Below are positions 46,105 through 57,655 of a DNA stretch of 64,000 nt, in pieces. Position 1 is the first letter of the stretch. Every line of letters starts with the position of its first letter. Under the pieces are notes generated by a model. It did no database searches, was not told the DNA's origin, and worked only from the letters and a program-made list of their open reading frames with translations. This stretch comes from Lineus longissimus (lineage: Eukaryota > Nemertea > Pilidiophora > Heteronemertea > Lineidae), in contig NC_088319.1 in the NCBI RefSeq assembly GCF_910592395.1, positions 1,986,001 through 2,050,000 on the forward strand. The letters are read 5' to 3'. The position numbers were made by a program, and so were the translations under genes.

Positions 46105-46917
46105 GGACCAGGGTCCTAATGACCGCTGTGGTCAGAGACCTGTGCCAATACCGCGGCCCCTCGCATCAAACCAGGGTCCTAATGACCGCTGTGGTCAGAG
46201 ACCTGTGCCAATACCGCAGCCCCTCACATCAAACCAGGGTCCTAATGACCACTGTGGTCAGAGACCTGTGCCAATACCGCGGCCCCTCACATCAAACCAG
46301 GGTCCTAATGACCGCTGTGGTCAGAGACCTGTACCAATACCGCGGCCCCTCACATCAAACCAGGGTCCTAATGACCGCTGTGGTCAGAGACCTGTGCCAA
46401 TACTACAGCCCCTCACATCAAACCAGGGTCCTAATGACCGCTGTGGTCAGAGACCTGTGCCAATACCGCAGCCCCTCGCATCAAACCAGGGTCCCAATGA
46501 CCGCTGTGGTCAGAGACCTGTGCCAATACCGCAGCCCCTCACATCAAACCAGGGTCCTAATGACCGCTGTGGTCAGAGACCTGTGCCAATACCGCAGCCC
46601 CTCGCATCAAACCAGGGTCCCAATGACCGCTGTGGTCAGAGACCTGTGCCAATACTGCAGCCCCTCACATCAAACCAGGGTCCTAATGACCGCTGTGGTC
46701 AGAGACCTGTGCCAATACTGCAGCCCCTCACATCAAACCAGGGTCCTAATGACCGCTGTGGTCAGAGACCTGTGCCAATACTGCAGCCCCTCACATCAAA
46801 CCAGGGTCCTAATGACCGCTGTGGTCAGAGACCTGTGCCAATACTGCAGCCCCTCACATCAAACCAGGGTCCTAATGACCGCTGTGGTCAGAGACCTGTG
46901 CCAATACCGCAGCCCCT
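46105..46917. repeat. 63-bp minisatellite, 13 units
   Basis: Thirteen exact-length units (CCAGGGTCC at 46108-46864 in steps of 63). Two frames stay open throughout (45783-46940 and 45905-46951), as expected for a 63-bp period without a stop. Confidence 0.95.
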
Positions 46918-47739
46918 CCTACCTGATACTTACACTATAAGCAGCCTTTAACCCTCCGTTGTCGGCTATATTTTCACCAACCGTCTGTTGACCATTTATC
47001 TGAAGCGAAGAAGGTTGGTACGATTTACGAAAAAATAGACACGAATCAGCACCTGCTATCAAATCATGAAATAGTCACAGCTACCGGAGCAAACCTACCA
47101 TCTGCACTTAAACTAAACGTGAAAAGCAGGGCATGACTAACAGAACTTCCCTCAGGGTTTTAGCTGGTGCTAACAGTGATGACGCAGCCATACGCACTGA
47201 GGCTTCATGGGCGTTTCAGGAGCCATTCTAATCACCTCGACCACAGCAGAGAAAAGGTGACACACCACGACAAAATGAGTCGCATGTCGCACAGAAGATG
47301 AGCCTAAAATGACACCAGGAAATAACAGAAGAAATTGATGTCGTTAGATTTTACAAAAGGCGGACAACAGTGAAATGAACAACCAGTCCATCTCAACCTG
47401 TCAAGCTCGGAGCGACATGCGACTCTTTTTATCGTGGTTGGTCAAAAGTACGAACCACATCACTTCGGTTGTTCTTGGCGTTCGGTGATTTTTCGATCAA
47501 ATTGCATTGGATTCGATGGAATGGAGCCAAGCTCGAAGAGTTTTGTACGGACAAGCTGCTTAATTGTTGGTAAGTGTGACAGAATTGAATTGGACACCGT
47601 ACTGTTGTCTCTCTGTACCAATGATGGAAACGTCAGAGGAGTATGAGGGAGGTTACCAGGACGTGTTGTCCATAATGTTAAGTCCCAGCGGCGACATGGT
47701 GCGCAGACGATGGATCCAGGAAGACTCTCTGGATAGTCT

Positions 47740-48290
47740 TTAGGCCTTGGCGACTGTACCATCTGGGGCGATGTGCATAAATTCTAGGACATAGATTGAG
47801 AAGTCCTGGAGGCCATGATGATCTGGGAGGTTGAAATGATGTCCTATGACATCCGTTGCAATGTTTTTGGTAAAACTGTAGAAGTGATTTTGAAAACGTT
47901 CTAGTAAAGATCGTTTGGTTTCGCCGACGTATTGTATGTGACATTGACGGCATTCGATGCAATAAATCACATTATTGCTTTTACAACATATTTTTGTCTT
48001 TGTGTTGTATGATTTGCCTGTGGTATGGCTGCTGATTTGACCAGACGTGTCCAGAAGGGGGCAGTATCTGCATGTCCTAGGGGAAAGACAATTCCACCGA
48101 GGTTTGGAGGCAGTAGTGGTGTTGGTAACTGCGCGAAGTTGGCCTAATCTGGCTCGGACTAGGTCGTCTCTGAGGTTTTTTGATCTTCTGAAGCCATGTA
48201 TGATTGGTGTCTCATACAGGTGAACATTAGTTTTGTGTCTAGCTAGGATGTCCCTGTTTTCTTTAAGGTTTACGGCTGGTTTTGTCAGTG
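47740..48290 (-). pseudogene. PLE GIY-YIG endonuclease domain, copy 2
   Basis: Counterpart of 7748-8298, with IYCIECRQCHIQYVGETKR intact and LPERF changed to LLERF. Separated from the RT by the MITE remnant. Confidence 0.85.
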
Positions 48291-48294
48291 CCGG

Positions 48295-48562
48295 TGTAAA
48301 AGTAACCCACGACCTACCTAGCTGGAGTCCGCCGGACTCTAACTCCTGGGAATCTAAGTACTACTACTGGACGGCTAGGAGCTGGAGTCCTAGGACATAA
48401 AAAGAAATCTAAGCCCCCAGTAATCAAACTCCTACCTTCCTTTTATATATACAAATGTATAGGAATCGTAGCCCAGGAAGGGAAGTCCGGTTAGGACAAC
48501 CGTTCCAAAGGAATGGGAGCCCGTAGGGCCCCCATTCCTTGGGAACCAAGGTCCGTAGGAAT
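48295..48562. mobile_element. Hairpin-rich MITE, right end deleted
   Basis: Left TIR TGTAAAAG after CCGG (48291-48294). Sequence stops in the loop of the last hairpin and joins RT sequence at TAGGA. Confidence 0.7.
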
Positions 48563-48581
48563 TGTCCATAGGGTATGCAAT

Positions 48582-49990
48582 TTTTGCATGACATTATATG
48601 GGCTGATGAGTACAACAGGTAGTTGTGAGCATCGGTGGGTTTGGTGTTCAGATCTGTGTGTATCTAACCGTCAGTAGTGACGTGAATCTGAGTGTCAAGG
48701 AACGTGACGCTGGTCTCTGATATTTCGGCGGTGAATTTGATGGTTGGATGTACCGAGTTTAGTGACGTCACAAATTGTTCAACCTCCTCTCTGGTTTGTG
48801 GGAAGAGAGCGATCGCGAAGATGTCGTCAATGAATCTGCCCCAAAAGAGTGGATTCGTGGGGTTAGTTTATACATGCCGCTCTTCAAAATCGGCCATGAA
48901 GAGATTTGCGAATGAGGGTGCCACTTTGGTCCCCATGGCTGTGTCTGAAACTTGCATGTAGTTCTGGTTGTTGAACTGGAAGTTATTTTGTGATAAAACT
49001 AAGTCCAAAAGTTTGATGATGGACTGGTTAGTAGGGCCTATTTGGGCGCCCCTGTTTCTTAGATGGCGTGCCACAGCTCTTTTACCCTCCCATATGGGTA
49101 TGTTGGTATAGAGGGATGTGACATCTAAAGTGACCAGCAGGATGCCAGGTGGGATTTGTCCCAGGGCTGTCATGGACTGTTGAAAATGGGTTGTGTCCTT
49201 GATGTATGAACGTGTGTTCTGAACCAATGGTTGTAGAAAATGGTCCGCTAATTGGGAGATGCGTTCTGTGGGGCAATCATCAGCAGACATAATGGGCCTA
49301 CCTGGTGGTGGCAGTGTCCCTTTATTTATTTTTGGCTGTAAATAGAACTCCGGAGTTTTGGGTTCCGTTTGGGCGAGATCATCATACATTTTTTTGAGTG
49401 ATTTCACCCGTTTGCAGCATGTCCTTAAGAAAGGATGTGATATTGTCCGCGTGGATTTGGGTCATGCTATCGAGGGTCGGACGGTAGTGTGTCCGATTTG
49501 ACAGTTGACGTTCCGCTTCCTTGATGTAATCACTTCTGTTCATGATTACTACGGCAGATCCTTTGTCTGCGGGTTTTATAACGACCTGAGGCATGTCCTT
49601 GAGTTGGATCAATGCTTCTCTTTCTGCCCCGGTGAGGTTGTGCGAGGCAGGTGAGTATAGAGGGATGCGATCGAAGTGGTATTCATTCGTCCTGATAAAA
49701 GCCTCAAGATCTGGGGGACCAGGGGGTTCCATTTTGAGGGCAATTTTAATTTGCGTTCAAGATCGTTGGGCCTGGTGGGGGTTTGCCCCGGGTCTGAGTC
49801 AGCGTCACTTTCATAAAAAATGTCCTGCATGCGTCTGAGACTGACATGGAATTTATCCAAGTCCTTGAAAAGTTCTTCGAAATCGGGTTCGCCTGGTGTG
49901 GTGCAAAAATTCAGACCTTGCTCAGAAGAGAGGTCTGAGCTGCGGTAAGAGTTATGTTGGACAAATTGATAACATACTCAGTGTTCACTT
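48582..49990 (-). pseudogene. PLE reverse transcriptase, truncated, copy 2
   Basis: Minus-strand pieces at 49382-49732 and 48868-49407 continue one another with a frame change near 49395. The second is open further than its copy-1 partner. The C-terminal segment opposite 8563-8819 is deleted. Confidence 0.85.
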
Positions 49991-50254
49991 TCGGGGTGGG
50001 TGTCCCCCTGGAGTTTAATAAATGGTCATAATTATTATTTACAGAGTGATGGATTACAGGAAATTGGTGTGTTCTTAGTTCATGAAGGCTCTGATCAGCG
50101 CTTCTGTAATTAAGCCAAACAGCTACAACCCCCTCTTAGTCCGGTCTCACAGACGCACTACAGCTCCCTCTCACCACAAAGAGGAAACTGGACTCACCCA
50201 GAAGTGAGTCTTAAAGGGCCCAGCAGGCACACCGTCCTACTACACTCAGTTCTA

Positions 50255-50314
50255 GTCAAATAGCATCACTGATGAGGTCACCGCTACACCGAAACCGTTT
50301 CATTTGGTAGCGTA
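50255..50314 (+). ncRNA. Candidate hammerhead motif, copy 2
   Basis: CTGATGA (50269-50275), the stem II region and GAAA (50291-50294) are identical to copy 1. The outer arm ATTTGG replaces ATTTGA, changing A-U to G-U with TCAAAT. Confidence 0.35.
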
Positions 50315-50320
50315 AAACCC

Positions 50321-51385
50321 GGCAAAACAATATCCTGACCCTTATTGACGCGCCAGTGTCATTTTAGCGCCAAAACCACCCCTGCCCATATTCCTACTTG
50401 ACAACCAAACAATGTCAACAAAGGGCCCGTCTCCACAACCGCGGGTAACATCACAAGGGACTTTCGGCGTCTCTCCTACAAGGCGGAGACGTCAGTCATA
50501 ACAGTATTATCCACTGACCGAAGAGCACGCAAAACCCGTTCACAGTTCTAAAATGATTGTCCGTACATACATGATTGTGACCAAGAATAATGAAAAGCCA
50601 ATATTTCATACTTTCGTTTTATAACCTACCCCCTTGATTAGAGCTTCAGTTTTATACACAAAATTATCTTGGTTGCTGCATAACATTGTTTACAGAGTAT
50701 AATTAATAGTATAAAGCAATGTGCCTCCTTTTTGTGGCAGCGGTTATGGTAACCATAACCATGATAAGTGCTCCGGTTAGCGAAAAAATATTGAAGTGGT
50801 CAAAAAGCAGTAAAAATCACATGGTTATTTCTGAGATATTTTGTAATAGAAATTGATACCCAGGAACCTCTGCACTGTTGCTATCGGTTGTCACACCAAG
50901 CCTTTATTGTGATGTTTGGCCTATTTTATATGTCCCAAGTGTGACATCTCCATTGTGTGAAACGTAAAGAGGGCTGACTTGTCCCGTACGCGGATTAGAC
51001 CGTTGTGATTGAACTTGCGTCAATCAGTGTCAATACCGTTGCATTATCCTAAAGTCGCTGCGTCATCCGTGGGTTGACCCGTGGCGTCGCCCTTCGTGGA
51101 GAGACGTTCCCTTCGATGACGCAATTTGGCGTCAGATTTGGTGGGAAAACTGGGTTGCGCATGTGTCCCCATAGGTGGCGACATATAGTGTGTTTGCGGG
51201 TTTGGCTCGCCGGGTGATGGTTGCCTTGAAAACGGTTTCTAAAAGGTGTTTTCTCATCAGTAATCAGTGCGGGAAAGACGGAGTATGGTGCAGGTACCAA
51301 AGTGAACCCTGTGACACTCTGCTGGGCTTATTTTGATAACGATGTCTTCTGACAACTAACATGCTTTTTCATTATGCGACTGGTG
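50321..51385. other. PLE flank, R1 repeat and 83-codon frame, copy 2
   Basis: Counterpart of 10581-11634, including R1 at about 50670-50900 and the minus-strand frame 51049-51300. No recognised gene. Confidence 0.4.
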
Positions 51386-52139
51386 TTAAAGGGACAACTT
51401 TGGCATGAGATTTGCATTGTGAAACACGAACTAAGGTGTGGACATATTAACTCTCCTTAACCCGTTAGCACTCTAGTGTTTTGATTTTTTTTCCTCCGTT
51501 CCTCCAGAAAATTGCCTAAAAACTTTGAGTAACAAGACTTAAGTCCGGTTACTCTAAGCAAAAAATGAGCAATTTCAACATGAAATTTGTAGTGATGGAT
51601 AACTCAATGACTGAGCAGATGTTTGGCTCCGAACATTGGCTCAAGTAGAATGATGTTTTGGTTCAGCACTTTCACATCAGATGTCACTACTAAATCATAG
51701 GTGTTTGAAGGAAAAGCTGCCGGCATCGACGCTGCAGCAGCTGGTCGGAACTTTTTGGGGTTTTGTCTTCAAAAAGATTAAAGGGGAATACCAGTTCTTG
51801 CAGGTGAGAGGGTTATATCAAATAACCTGAAAAAAATTAAATTGAAAAACTAAAATTTCTCTCAAAAATTTCTGAACTATTTTCAGCATTTCTGTTGTGA
51901 TTAAAGGTAAAACCACTCGAGAATTGGCATTTTCTTTATTTTGGTTCATTTTCAAAACCCTTTTATCAAAATCATCTGAGATGATCCATGATTTCATATC
52001 AATTTGTATGTTTTGTATGACAAACCGCATTTATGGTTGATAAGTTTATACCAGCTCTTGTGTTTATATGAAACATATATATGTAATAAAAACAATATAA
52101 AGATATTTGTCGACTTTTTTCTTTTCTTACCGCAGGACC

Positions 52140-52361
52140 TTAAAGGGACAATATAGGCAGCAGCTAGGCAGAGAGGATAAAGTTACACAAAGTCGCCAAT
52201 TGGGGTCTCTCACATCTCACAGTACGTTGAAATGATTCATTCTTGTACGGGGAATATATTAAGTGCTGAATCTGACATAACCCAAGGCCCTTATTGTGTA
52301 TATTAGTCACCTGAAGATGGCCAAATTAGCTTCTCTGCTCCTGCCTATAGTCCCCCTTTAA
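52140..52361. mobile_element. TTAA MITE, copy 2
   Basis: Counterpart of 12413-12632 with TTAA at both ends and intact TIRs (CTGCCTATAGTCCCCCTTTAA on the right). Confidence 0.8.
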
Positions 52362-53472
52362 AGTGAATTCCGTCCGAGCAATACAATGCCTTTCCCTTGC
52401 GTCAGTCGTCATCAGAGCAATTTGTTCATCATCATGGAGCAGGGGGTTAAATTGGCCATCTTCATGTGACTAATATACACAGTAATGACTGGGTCATGCT
52501 AGATCCAGCCCTAAATATCTTTGTGAAGCGTAACGGTGCGAGATGCTAGAGACCCCTATTGGCAACTTACTGTAACAATCTTGCCGTGTAACTTCAATGC
52601 ACACCAAGGATTCCGCGGTGACGTCACGGTTTTTCCAAGATGGCGCTGCAGATTGTAAACAAACCCGATCCACGGCCAAGGGAAAATCAAGTCATCAAAT
52701 AAAGTTAGATATTTCGCATCAAATCAAAGTTATTAGTACTTTTCTGCTATGAAATAAGTCTTCAGACAATAAGTTATCATTTGAATAATGGAAAGTGCTG
52801 TTTTGATGGGGAAAAATAGGGTTTTTTAAACCAAATAGCCGGGCACCGATCTTCCAAAATTAGCGATGGTTTCAAAACAGTCTCCCAAATATGGGGCAAT
52901 CTCTTCATTACCATAATGGCATTTGGAGGCGTGGTTACAGATTTTACAAGTTCGAGACCTGTGGAACCTAAAACTCGCATAGATCCCCATAGATCCCCAT
53001 AGATCTCCTTTGTCGAGTTAGCGCCCCTGTAAGATCATGCATTTTCGGACTCTAGAACGAAATATATTCCTGCGGATATCGCGGTTTCGGTGATGATTTA
53101 AGGAGAAATTGACTGTTCTTAGTGTTGTATGGGACAGAAATGAGTTCATACTTCATGAATACATGAATATTTTATGATATGGGCGGTCTTCTAAGTCAAA
53201 ACAATAACAAACTCAACTGCATCTCTACCCTTGCCATTGCCTAGTGTATTTCGTAGTGTATTTTAGCGGAGACATTATTTCCGCACTTGGCCACGCCAAA
53301 CATCTTTTTTATTCGTGGAATTTTAATAATCTGCTATGTAAATTTTATTTTACACAGGAAGAATTCATACTAGGTATTGCAATATTTCATGTCTATTGGT
53401 GTTTTTGTGTACAGGAGCGCACCAGACAGTGGGACGTGGAGATGTGTTCAGTGCTGGTGCTGTCAGTAGACT

Positions 53473-53525
53473 GATCCAAAGTGTATCCTGGCGGTGATTG
53501 AGCGAACTGTATTTCGTCTCGCATG
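53473..53525 (+). repeat. Split direct repeat A1
   Basis: Starts GATCCAAAGTGTATCCTGGC and ends CGTCTCGCATG; same 53-bp sequence as A2 (59258-59310). Confidence 0.95.
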
Positions 53526-54090
53526 TTCACCTTACGGTCGGCTTTTTTGTGCGCTCTCAGGTAATTATCTCCGTTTTTTGCCTATTTCTCGCTATTTTAG
53601 ATTTTCTATACAGCTATCCCGTTTCTAAGTTTGTGCTCGTCCTTTTGCCAAATTTAGAGTTCGGTAAGGGCTATTATAAAGCTATAGTGAAGGTTCCAAG
53701 TTTTAGGTTACTTGGCAGTTTGGTTATTTGGTATGGCGGCCATTTCGGTTTGGTCATGTATACAGAGGTATAGGAAATGCATAGGTAAATGCATTATGGA
53801 AATAGGTCTGCTAGGGCAGCAAAACATTAGGTTTTACATTATGTAACATATCGAGGGTTGGGTGCGCACAGTCGCTTTCCCGTCAAGCTCGCCGCGTGAT
53901 TCGTGTTACGTGACACGCCCTTTTGTGCACGCCGGAGATCCTTTGTTAACTGGCTTTTACACCTTTCAACTGGTTTTATAATCCCATTCATAATCTCTGG
54001 GCGTGAGTTTAAATTCAGGGCTGGTGGCAATCTTGTTTCACTCCCTTCTAGGCCGTGGCTAGATTGCTTCGCTCCTAGAAGTTTTCTGTC

Positions 54091-55062
54091 ATGGCTTCCA
54101 ATAACATATTATTGCGGAAAAGGCACTCATTAGTGGGCAGAGATTTGCTGCCCATTTTGAAGCTTCTCGCCCGTTTCAAGGACGACGACCTCCCGGACCC
54201 ACTTGCTCGTATACGCCTCAACCGCCCTACCGAACAATTGGACGTCCCCGACATAGCAGTAGCCTTTCAGGAACTCACGGGTGAAGATGCGGTAGATTTT
54301 TTCAGAATGTCAGGTCGAGAAGATTCGGTAGGCAACTTCCGCCTGATGCTACATTCGGCCATTGTGGTTGCGAACGAGTATGGACAGCCCGTTGGACAAC
54401 AATTGCATGAAGACGAAGCACCAGTAGCCAAAGCCCCTCGCCTCGACCGTCAAGAACAGGATGAGGAAACCGCGCCGCGTTTACGGGAACGAATTCTAGA
54501 ACTAGAAAAGAGAGAAAAGAACCGAAAGGCAGAACCGGTGGAGGCAGTCCTGAGGAAGGTGAGGAATTTATCCTTACAAGTAAAGCCCAACGTTACCCTC
54601 ATCCTAGCCACTTTAGACGAACTAGTGGCGTGCGCCAAGGACCAAGATCACAAAGATTTGCACCTCTTTTACGAGCTCGGCAAACAAGCTGAACGTTTCA
54701 AAGATACTGTTGATATCCCCACTTTTTGTCTTTCCGCATTGGGTGGAGGCCAGTCTGACGTAATAATGAAAGCTTTAGCCAAGTGCAAAAAGGCCAAAAA
54801 GTTGGTAAAAAAGCCGCTTCGTTCCAGGTCACAGTCTCCACCGGTTACCTCTTCTGCCGTATCCTCTTTCCCCCTTCAGCATGTTTACGCGCAGCCTCCC
54901 CCACCTCCCCAGCATCAGTTTGGCTTTGGTGGCTATGGTGCCGCTTACGGTCAGGGATATGGCGGGGGTTATGGGTACGGCAGAGGTAGAGGTCGCGGCA
55001 GGGGTTATGGCGGTTATGGTTATGCTAGAAATAACCCGGGCCCATGTAATTTTTTGCGGTGA
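54091..55062 (+). CDS. Gag-like protein of the PAT/DIRS element
   Basis: A 323-codon frame starting MASNNILLRKRHSLVGRD. The middle is charged with a coiled-coil-like stretch (about 130-150, ERILELEKREKNRK). The end is proline-rich then Gly/Tyr/Arg-rich (RGRGRGRGYGGYGY), an RNA-binding type of tail. The frame stops right after the first Cys of a CCHC zinc knuckle. The other Cys, His and Cys (CGEVGHWYKEC) lie in the next frame, which is open to 55132. The break coincides with a run of six T (55050-55055). It could be a mutation, a sequencing error or a +1 recoding site. The role as nucleocapsid is inferred from position and composition. Confidence 0.8.
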   Translation: MASNNILLRKRHSLVGRDLLPILKLLARFKDDDLPDPLARIRLNRPTEQLDVPDIAVAFQELTGEDAVDFFRMSGREDSVGNFRLMLHSAIVVANEYGQPVGQQLHEDEAPVAKAPRLDRQEQDEETAPRLRERILELEKREKNRKAEPVEAVLRKVRNLSLQVKPNVTLILATLDELVACAKDQDHKDLHLFYELGKQAERFKDTVDIPTFCLSALGGGQSDVIMKALAKCKKAKKLVKKPLRSRSQSPPVTSSAVSSFPLQHVYAQPPPPPQHQFGFGGYGAAYGQGYGGGYGYGRGRGRGRGYGGYGYARNNPGPCNFLR

Positions 55063-55360
55063 GGTTGGGCATTGGTACAAAGAATGTGAAAAGATGAAGT
55101 TGGCAAAGGCCCAATTTGACAACAAGAAATAGGTCTAAGGTAAAATAGTCCGGTACGCTAAGTGGTATAAGTGTATTGTTTAGAAAACCGTTAATAAGTA
55201 AAGCAATTTTGATTTTGAACATCTTCCTCTCTCTCAGCTCAAGGGATCTTACCCCTTGCGGACCTAGTTCGCGCGAGCTGTGAGTTAGGAGAAGTTCTCC
55301 CTTTGATAGTCTGATACGCCTGTAATGAGATGTTTCTACATTTTATTTTGGTTCTTGCAG
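55063..55360 (+). other. Gag-pol spacer with possible intron
   Basis: After the gag stop (and the second-frame stop at 55130-55132) a donor-like AAG-GTAAAA (55139/55140) and a polypyrimidine-CAG acceptor (55341-55360) could define a short intron. Splicing would place pol in frame from 55361. Confidence 0.35.
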
Positions 55361-57547
55361 GAATCCCCCCCTACTATCTCACTGGGGCACTTTAAGCCAG
55401 AGATTCCAGAATGGGAATATGCGGTGAAATTTAATCCAATTGCTGCCGAAAAGGTCAAGAGGTTACAGGCGTCTTGGACTACCATTGGGGAAACTTCTCC
55501 TGACTTCACAGCTCAACAATTCAAACTCAATCAGGTTGTAAATGATGTATTACTTCTACAAAAAACTACGGTGCCTTTGGACACTTTGCCTTTAAGGGAC
55601 CCTGAACACTTTGTCGCTGGACAATTGCATCAAAATATTGAACTTTGGAGTTCCATAATGAACGATTTCCCAGAGAGCGAGATGGTTCACACTTGGTTGG
55701 AAAAAGGGGTTGATGTGCATTCTTTCTTTAGGCCATTTAAGGGTGAATTCAAGGGTCAGAAATACAATTTAAACGAACCCCCAGTTAGTTTTTTTCCTAA
55801 CTCTGTCCATTGTCAGAAACAAGCTGCTTTTATTTCCGAAACCTTGAATGATAGAATCAAAGCAGGTTCAGTCAGAGTTTGGGGTAAAGTTGGGGAGTGT
55901 CCGCCCCCTAAAGTAGTCATGCCCTTGGTAGTTGAACCTTCAAAGCCAAGATTATGCAATGACCAGAGATTCCTTAACCTGTGGATTAAGGATTCTCCCT
56001 TCACATTAGATACATTGAAAGAAGTACCGCGATTGGTACACAAAGATGCTCTCATGTTTGCCACTGATGAGAAATCGTGGTATGACCATATTAAATTATC
56101 GCTAACTTCGCAAACGTATTTTGGCATGGAATGGGCAGGTTGGTACCTAGTTTGTACGACGCTTCCGTTCGGATGGAAATCATCGGCTTATGTTTATCAA
56201 ACTGTAGGCTATGCAGCTACAACCTTCTTAAGACATTTGGGGATCCCAACCATCCAGTATATTGACGACAGATTCTACGTGGTCCCTAAGAATATTGACG
56301 CGTCAAGCATTCCTTTGCTTTGGGTCTTTTTGGTATTATATATCCTTACAGAACTAAGTTACACGTTCTCCTTGCCAAAATGTGTTTTACAACCTATGAT
56401 GGCGCTCAAGTCCTTAGGGTTTCTAGTAGATTCTAGCAGGCAGGCGTTTCTTCTGCCATCTGATAAGAAACAGAAGTTTAAGGTTTTGCGCGAGGAAATT
56501 CTTCGTCAGCCCTTCGTCAGCCTTAAAACGCTACAAAGATTCGCTGGTAAATGCATATCTATGATGTTGGTTTTTCCGGCCGCAAAAATATTTACGAGAG
56601 AGTTGTTTAGCGCAATAGCCAAAGCTTCGAAAAACAGTAAAACCATCCCAATCTCTGGCCCCCTACGGGACGAGATACAATTCTGGGCATTTTTGGATGA
56701 TTGGCATGGGCATTTTTCTTGGAGACCAGAAAAACATTTACATTACGCTCTGGCTACTGATGCTTCGGGATATCGCTATGGCGCGGTCACTCTATCAGGG
56801 CCACAGGTTGGTCATACTTTTGGTGATTATTGGGCTGCAGATGATATAAGGCCGATTCATGTCAAAGAGGCCGACGCCCTCTATTCTTCCCTCTTAGCAT
56901 TGAGTACAAATATAAAAGACCACCGGGTAGACGTTAAAGTCGATAACACAAGCCTAGTTTCGTCGTGGAATAACAAGGGTTGCAAGGACAACGCCTTAAA
57001 TGAAATGCTCATAAAATTGTTTCATCTTACTCAGCAATTAAATATTGATTTACGTTTGCAGTACATTTCTTCGGCAGAAAACCCAGCAGATGCTCCTTCT
57101 AGGGCGATTTCAGCTCAGGACACTATGTTGGCAAGTGAAAAATGGTTCCAATTGGAGTTACTCTATGGCCCGCACGGAGTAGACCTCATGGCATGTGACT
57201 CAAATGCAATGCGTTCAATACAGGGCGATGTTTTGAGACATTTTACCCTGCACCCTTCACCTCTGTCAGCGGGTCAAAATGTTTTCGCCCAGGAAATAGC
57301 TAAGGAGCTAAATCCTTACGTTTTCCCACCTATCGCTGTCATTCTACCCCTTATTCAGTTTTTGATCCAGCAGGAAATCCCAGTTTGCACGCTTGTGCTA
57401 CCCATGACGTCACCCGCGCCAATATGGTGGCCACTATTAAAGCCCAGGATAATTTCACAGGTTTGCCTTGGGGTTAAAGGAGAAAAGGGCGTAGTATATT
57501 ATCCCTCCAAGCAGGGGTTCATCAGAGATAACGTCGGTTTGAGATGA
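55325..57547 (+). CDS. Reverse transcriptase-RNase H-methyltransferase-like polyprotein of the PAT/DIRS element
   Basis: A 740-codon frame; the first 12 codons look like an intron end (FYILFWFLQ before GAATCC), so the real product may start at 55361. The RT domain spans about residues 150-420, with LCNDQRFLN, a TLPFGWKSSAYVYQT motif and the catalytic QYIDD (Asp314, Asp315). RNase H, about 470-600, has LATDASGYRYG (Asp479), HVKEADAL (Glu515), KVDNTSLVSSW (Asp540) and NPADAPSR. The C-terminal 120 residues (GPHGVDLMACDSNA, NPYVFPP, WWPLL) match the Dam-methylase-like domain of DIRS/PAT elements. The frame is intact with all visible catalytic residues. It would copy element RNA into DNA. Confidence 0.92.
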   Translation: MRCFYILFWFLQESPPTISLGHFKPEIPEWEYAVKFNPIAAEKVKRLQASWTTIGETSPDFTAQQFKLNQVVNDVLLLQKTTVPLDTLPLRDPEHFVAGQLHQNIELWSSIMNDFPESEMVHTWLEKGVDVHSFFRPFKGEFKGQKYNLNEPPVSFFPNSVHCQKQAAFISETLNDRIKAGSVRVWGKVGECPPPKVVMPLVVEPSKPRLCNDQRFLNLWIKDSPFTLDTLKEVPRLVHKDALMFATDEKSWYDHIKLSLTSQTYFGMEWAGWYLVCTTLPFGWKSSAYVYQTVGYAATTFLRHLGIPTIQYIDDRFYVVPKNIDASSIPLLWVFLVLYILTELSYTFSLPKCVLQPMMALKSLGFLVDSSRQAFLLPSDKKQKFKVLREEILRQPFVSLKTLQRFAGKCISMMLVFPAAKIFTRELFSAIAKASKNSKTIPISGPLRDEIQFWAFLDDWHGHFSWRPEKHLHYALATDASGYRYGAVTLSGPQVGHTFGDYWAADDIRPIHVKEADALYSSLLALSTNIKDHRVDVKVDNTSLVSSWNNKGCKDNALNEMLIKLFHLTQQLNIDLRLQYISSAENPADAPSRAISAQDTMLASEKWFQLELLYGPHGVDLMACDSNAMRSIQGDVLRHFTLHPSPLSAGQNVFAQEIAKELNPYVFPPIAVILPLIQFLIQQEIPVCTLVLPMTSPAPIWWPLLKPRIISQVCLGVKGEKGVVYYPSKQGFIRDNVGLR

Positions 57548-57655
57548 ACATTAATGGCTTTTCGAATTAGCTGCACATCATAATGTGCGATATCCTTCGA
57601 ATATACTCTGTGGATGACGCTTTAATCTTGATTATTTCAGAAAATCAGCGTTGAC

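Larger units (their letters stand above)
47440..50320 (-). mobile_element. Penelope-like element, decayed, copy 2
   Basis: Same insertion as 7470-10580. GIY-YIG endonuclease at 47740-48290; RT pieces about 48582-49990 with the same landmarks (VVIKPADKGSAVVIM, GRPIMSADD, LDVTSLYTNIP). A 262-bp deletion removed the C-terminal RT part and the right end of the nested MITE. Confidence 0.85.

Noticed and set aside
45783-46951. Two overlapping plus-strand ORFs of 385 and 348 codons as protein genes
   Set aside because: They follow from a stop-free 63-bp period. Copy 1 has a 2-bp deletion, a premature TAG and a different start codon; kept only as a low-level possibility in the findings.
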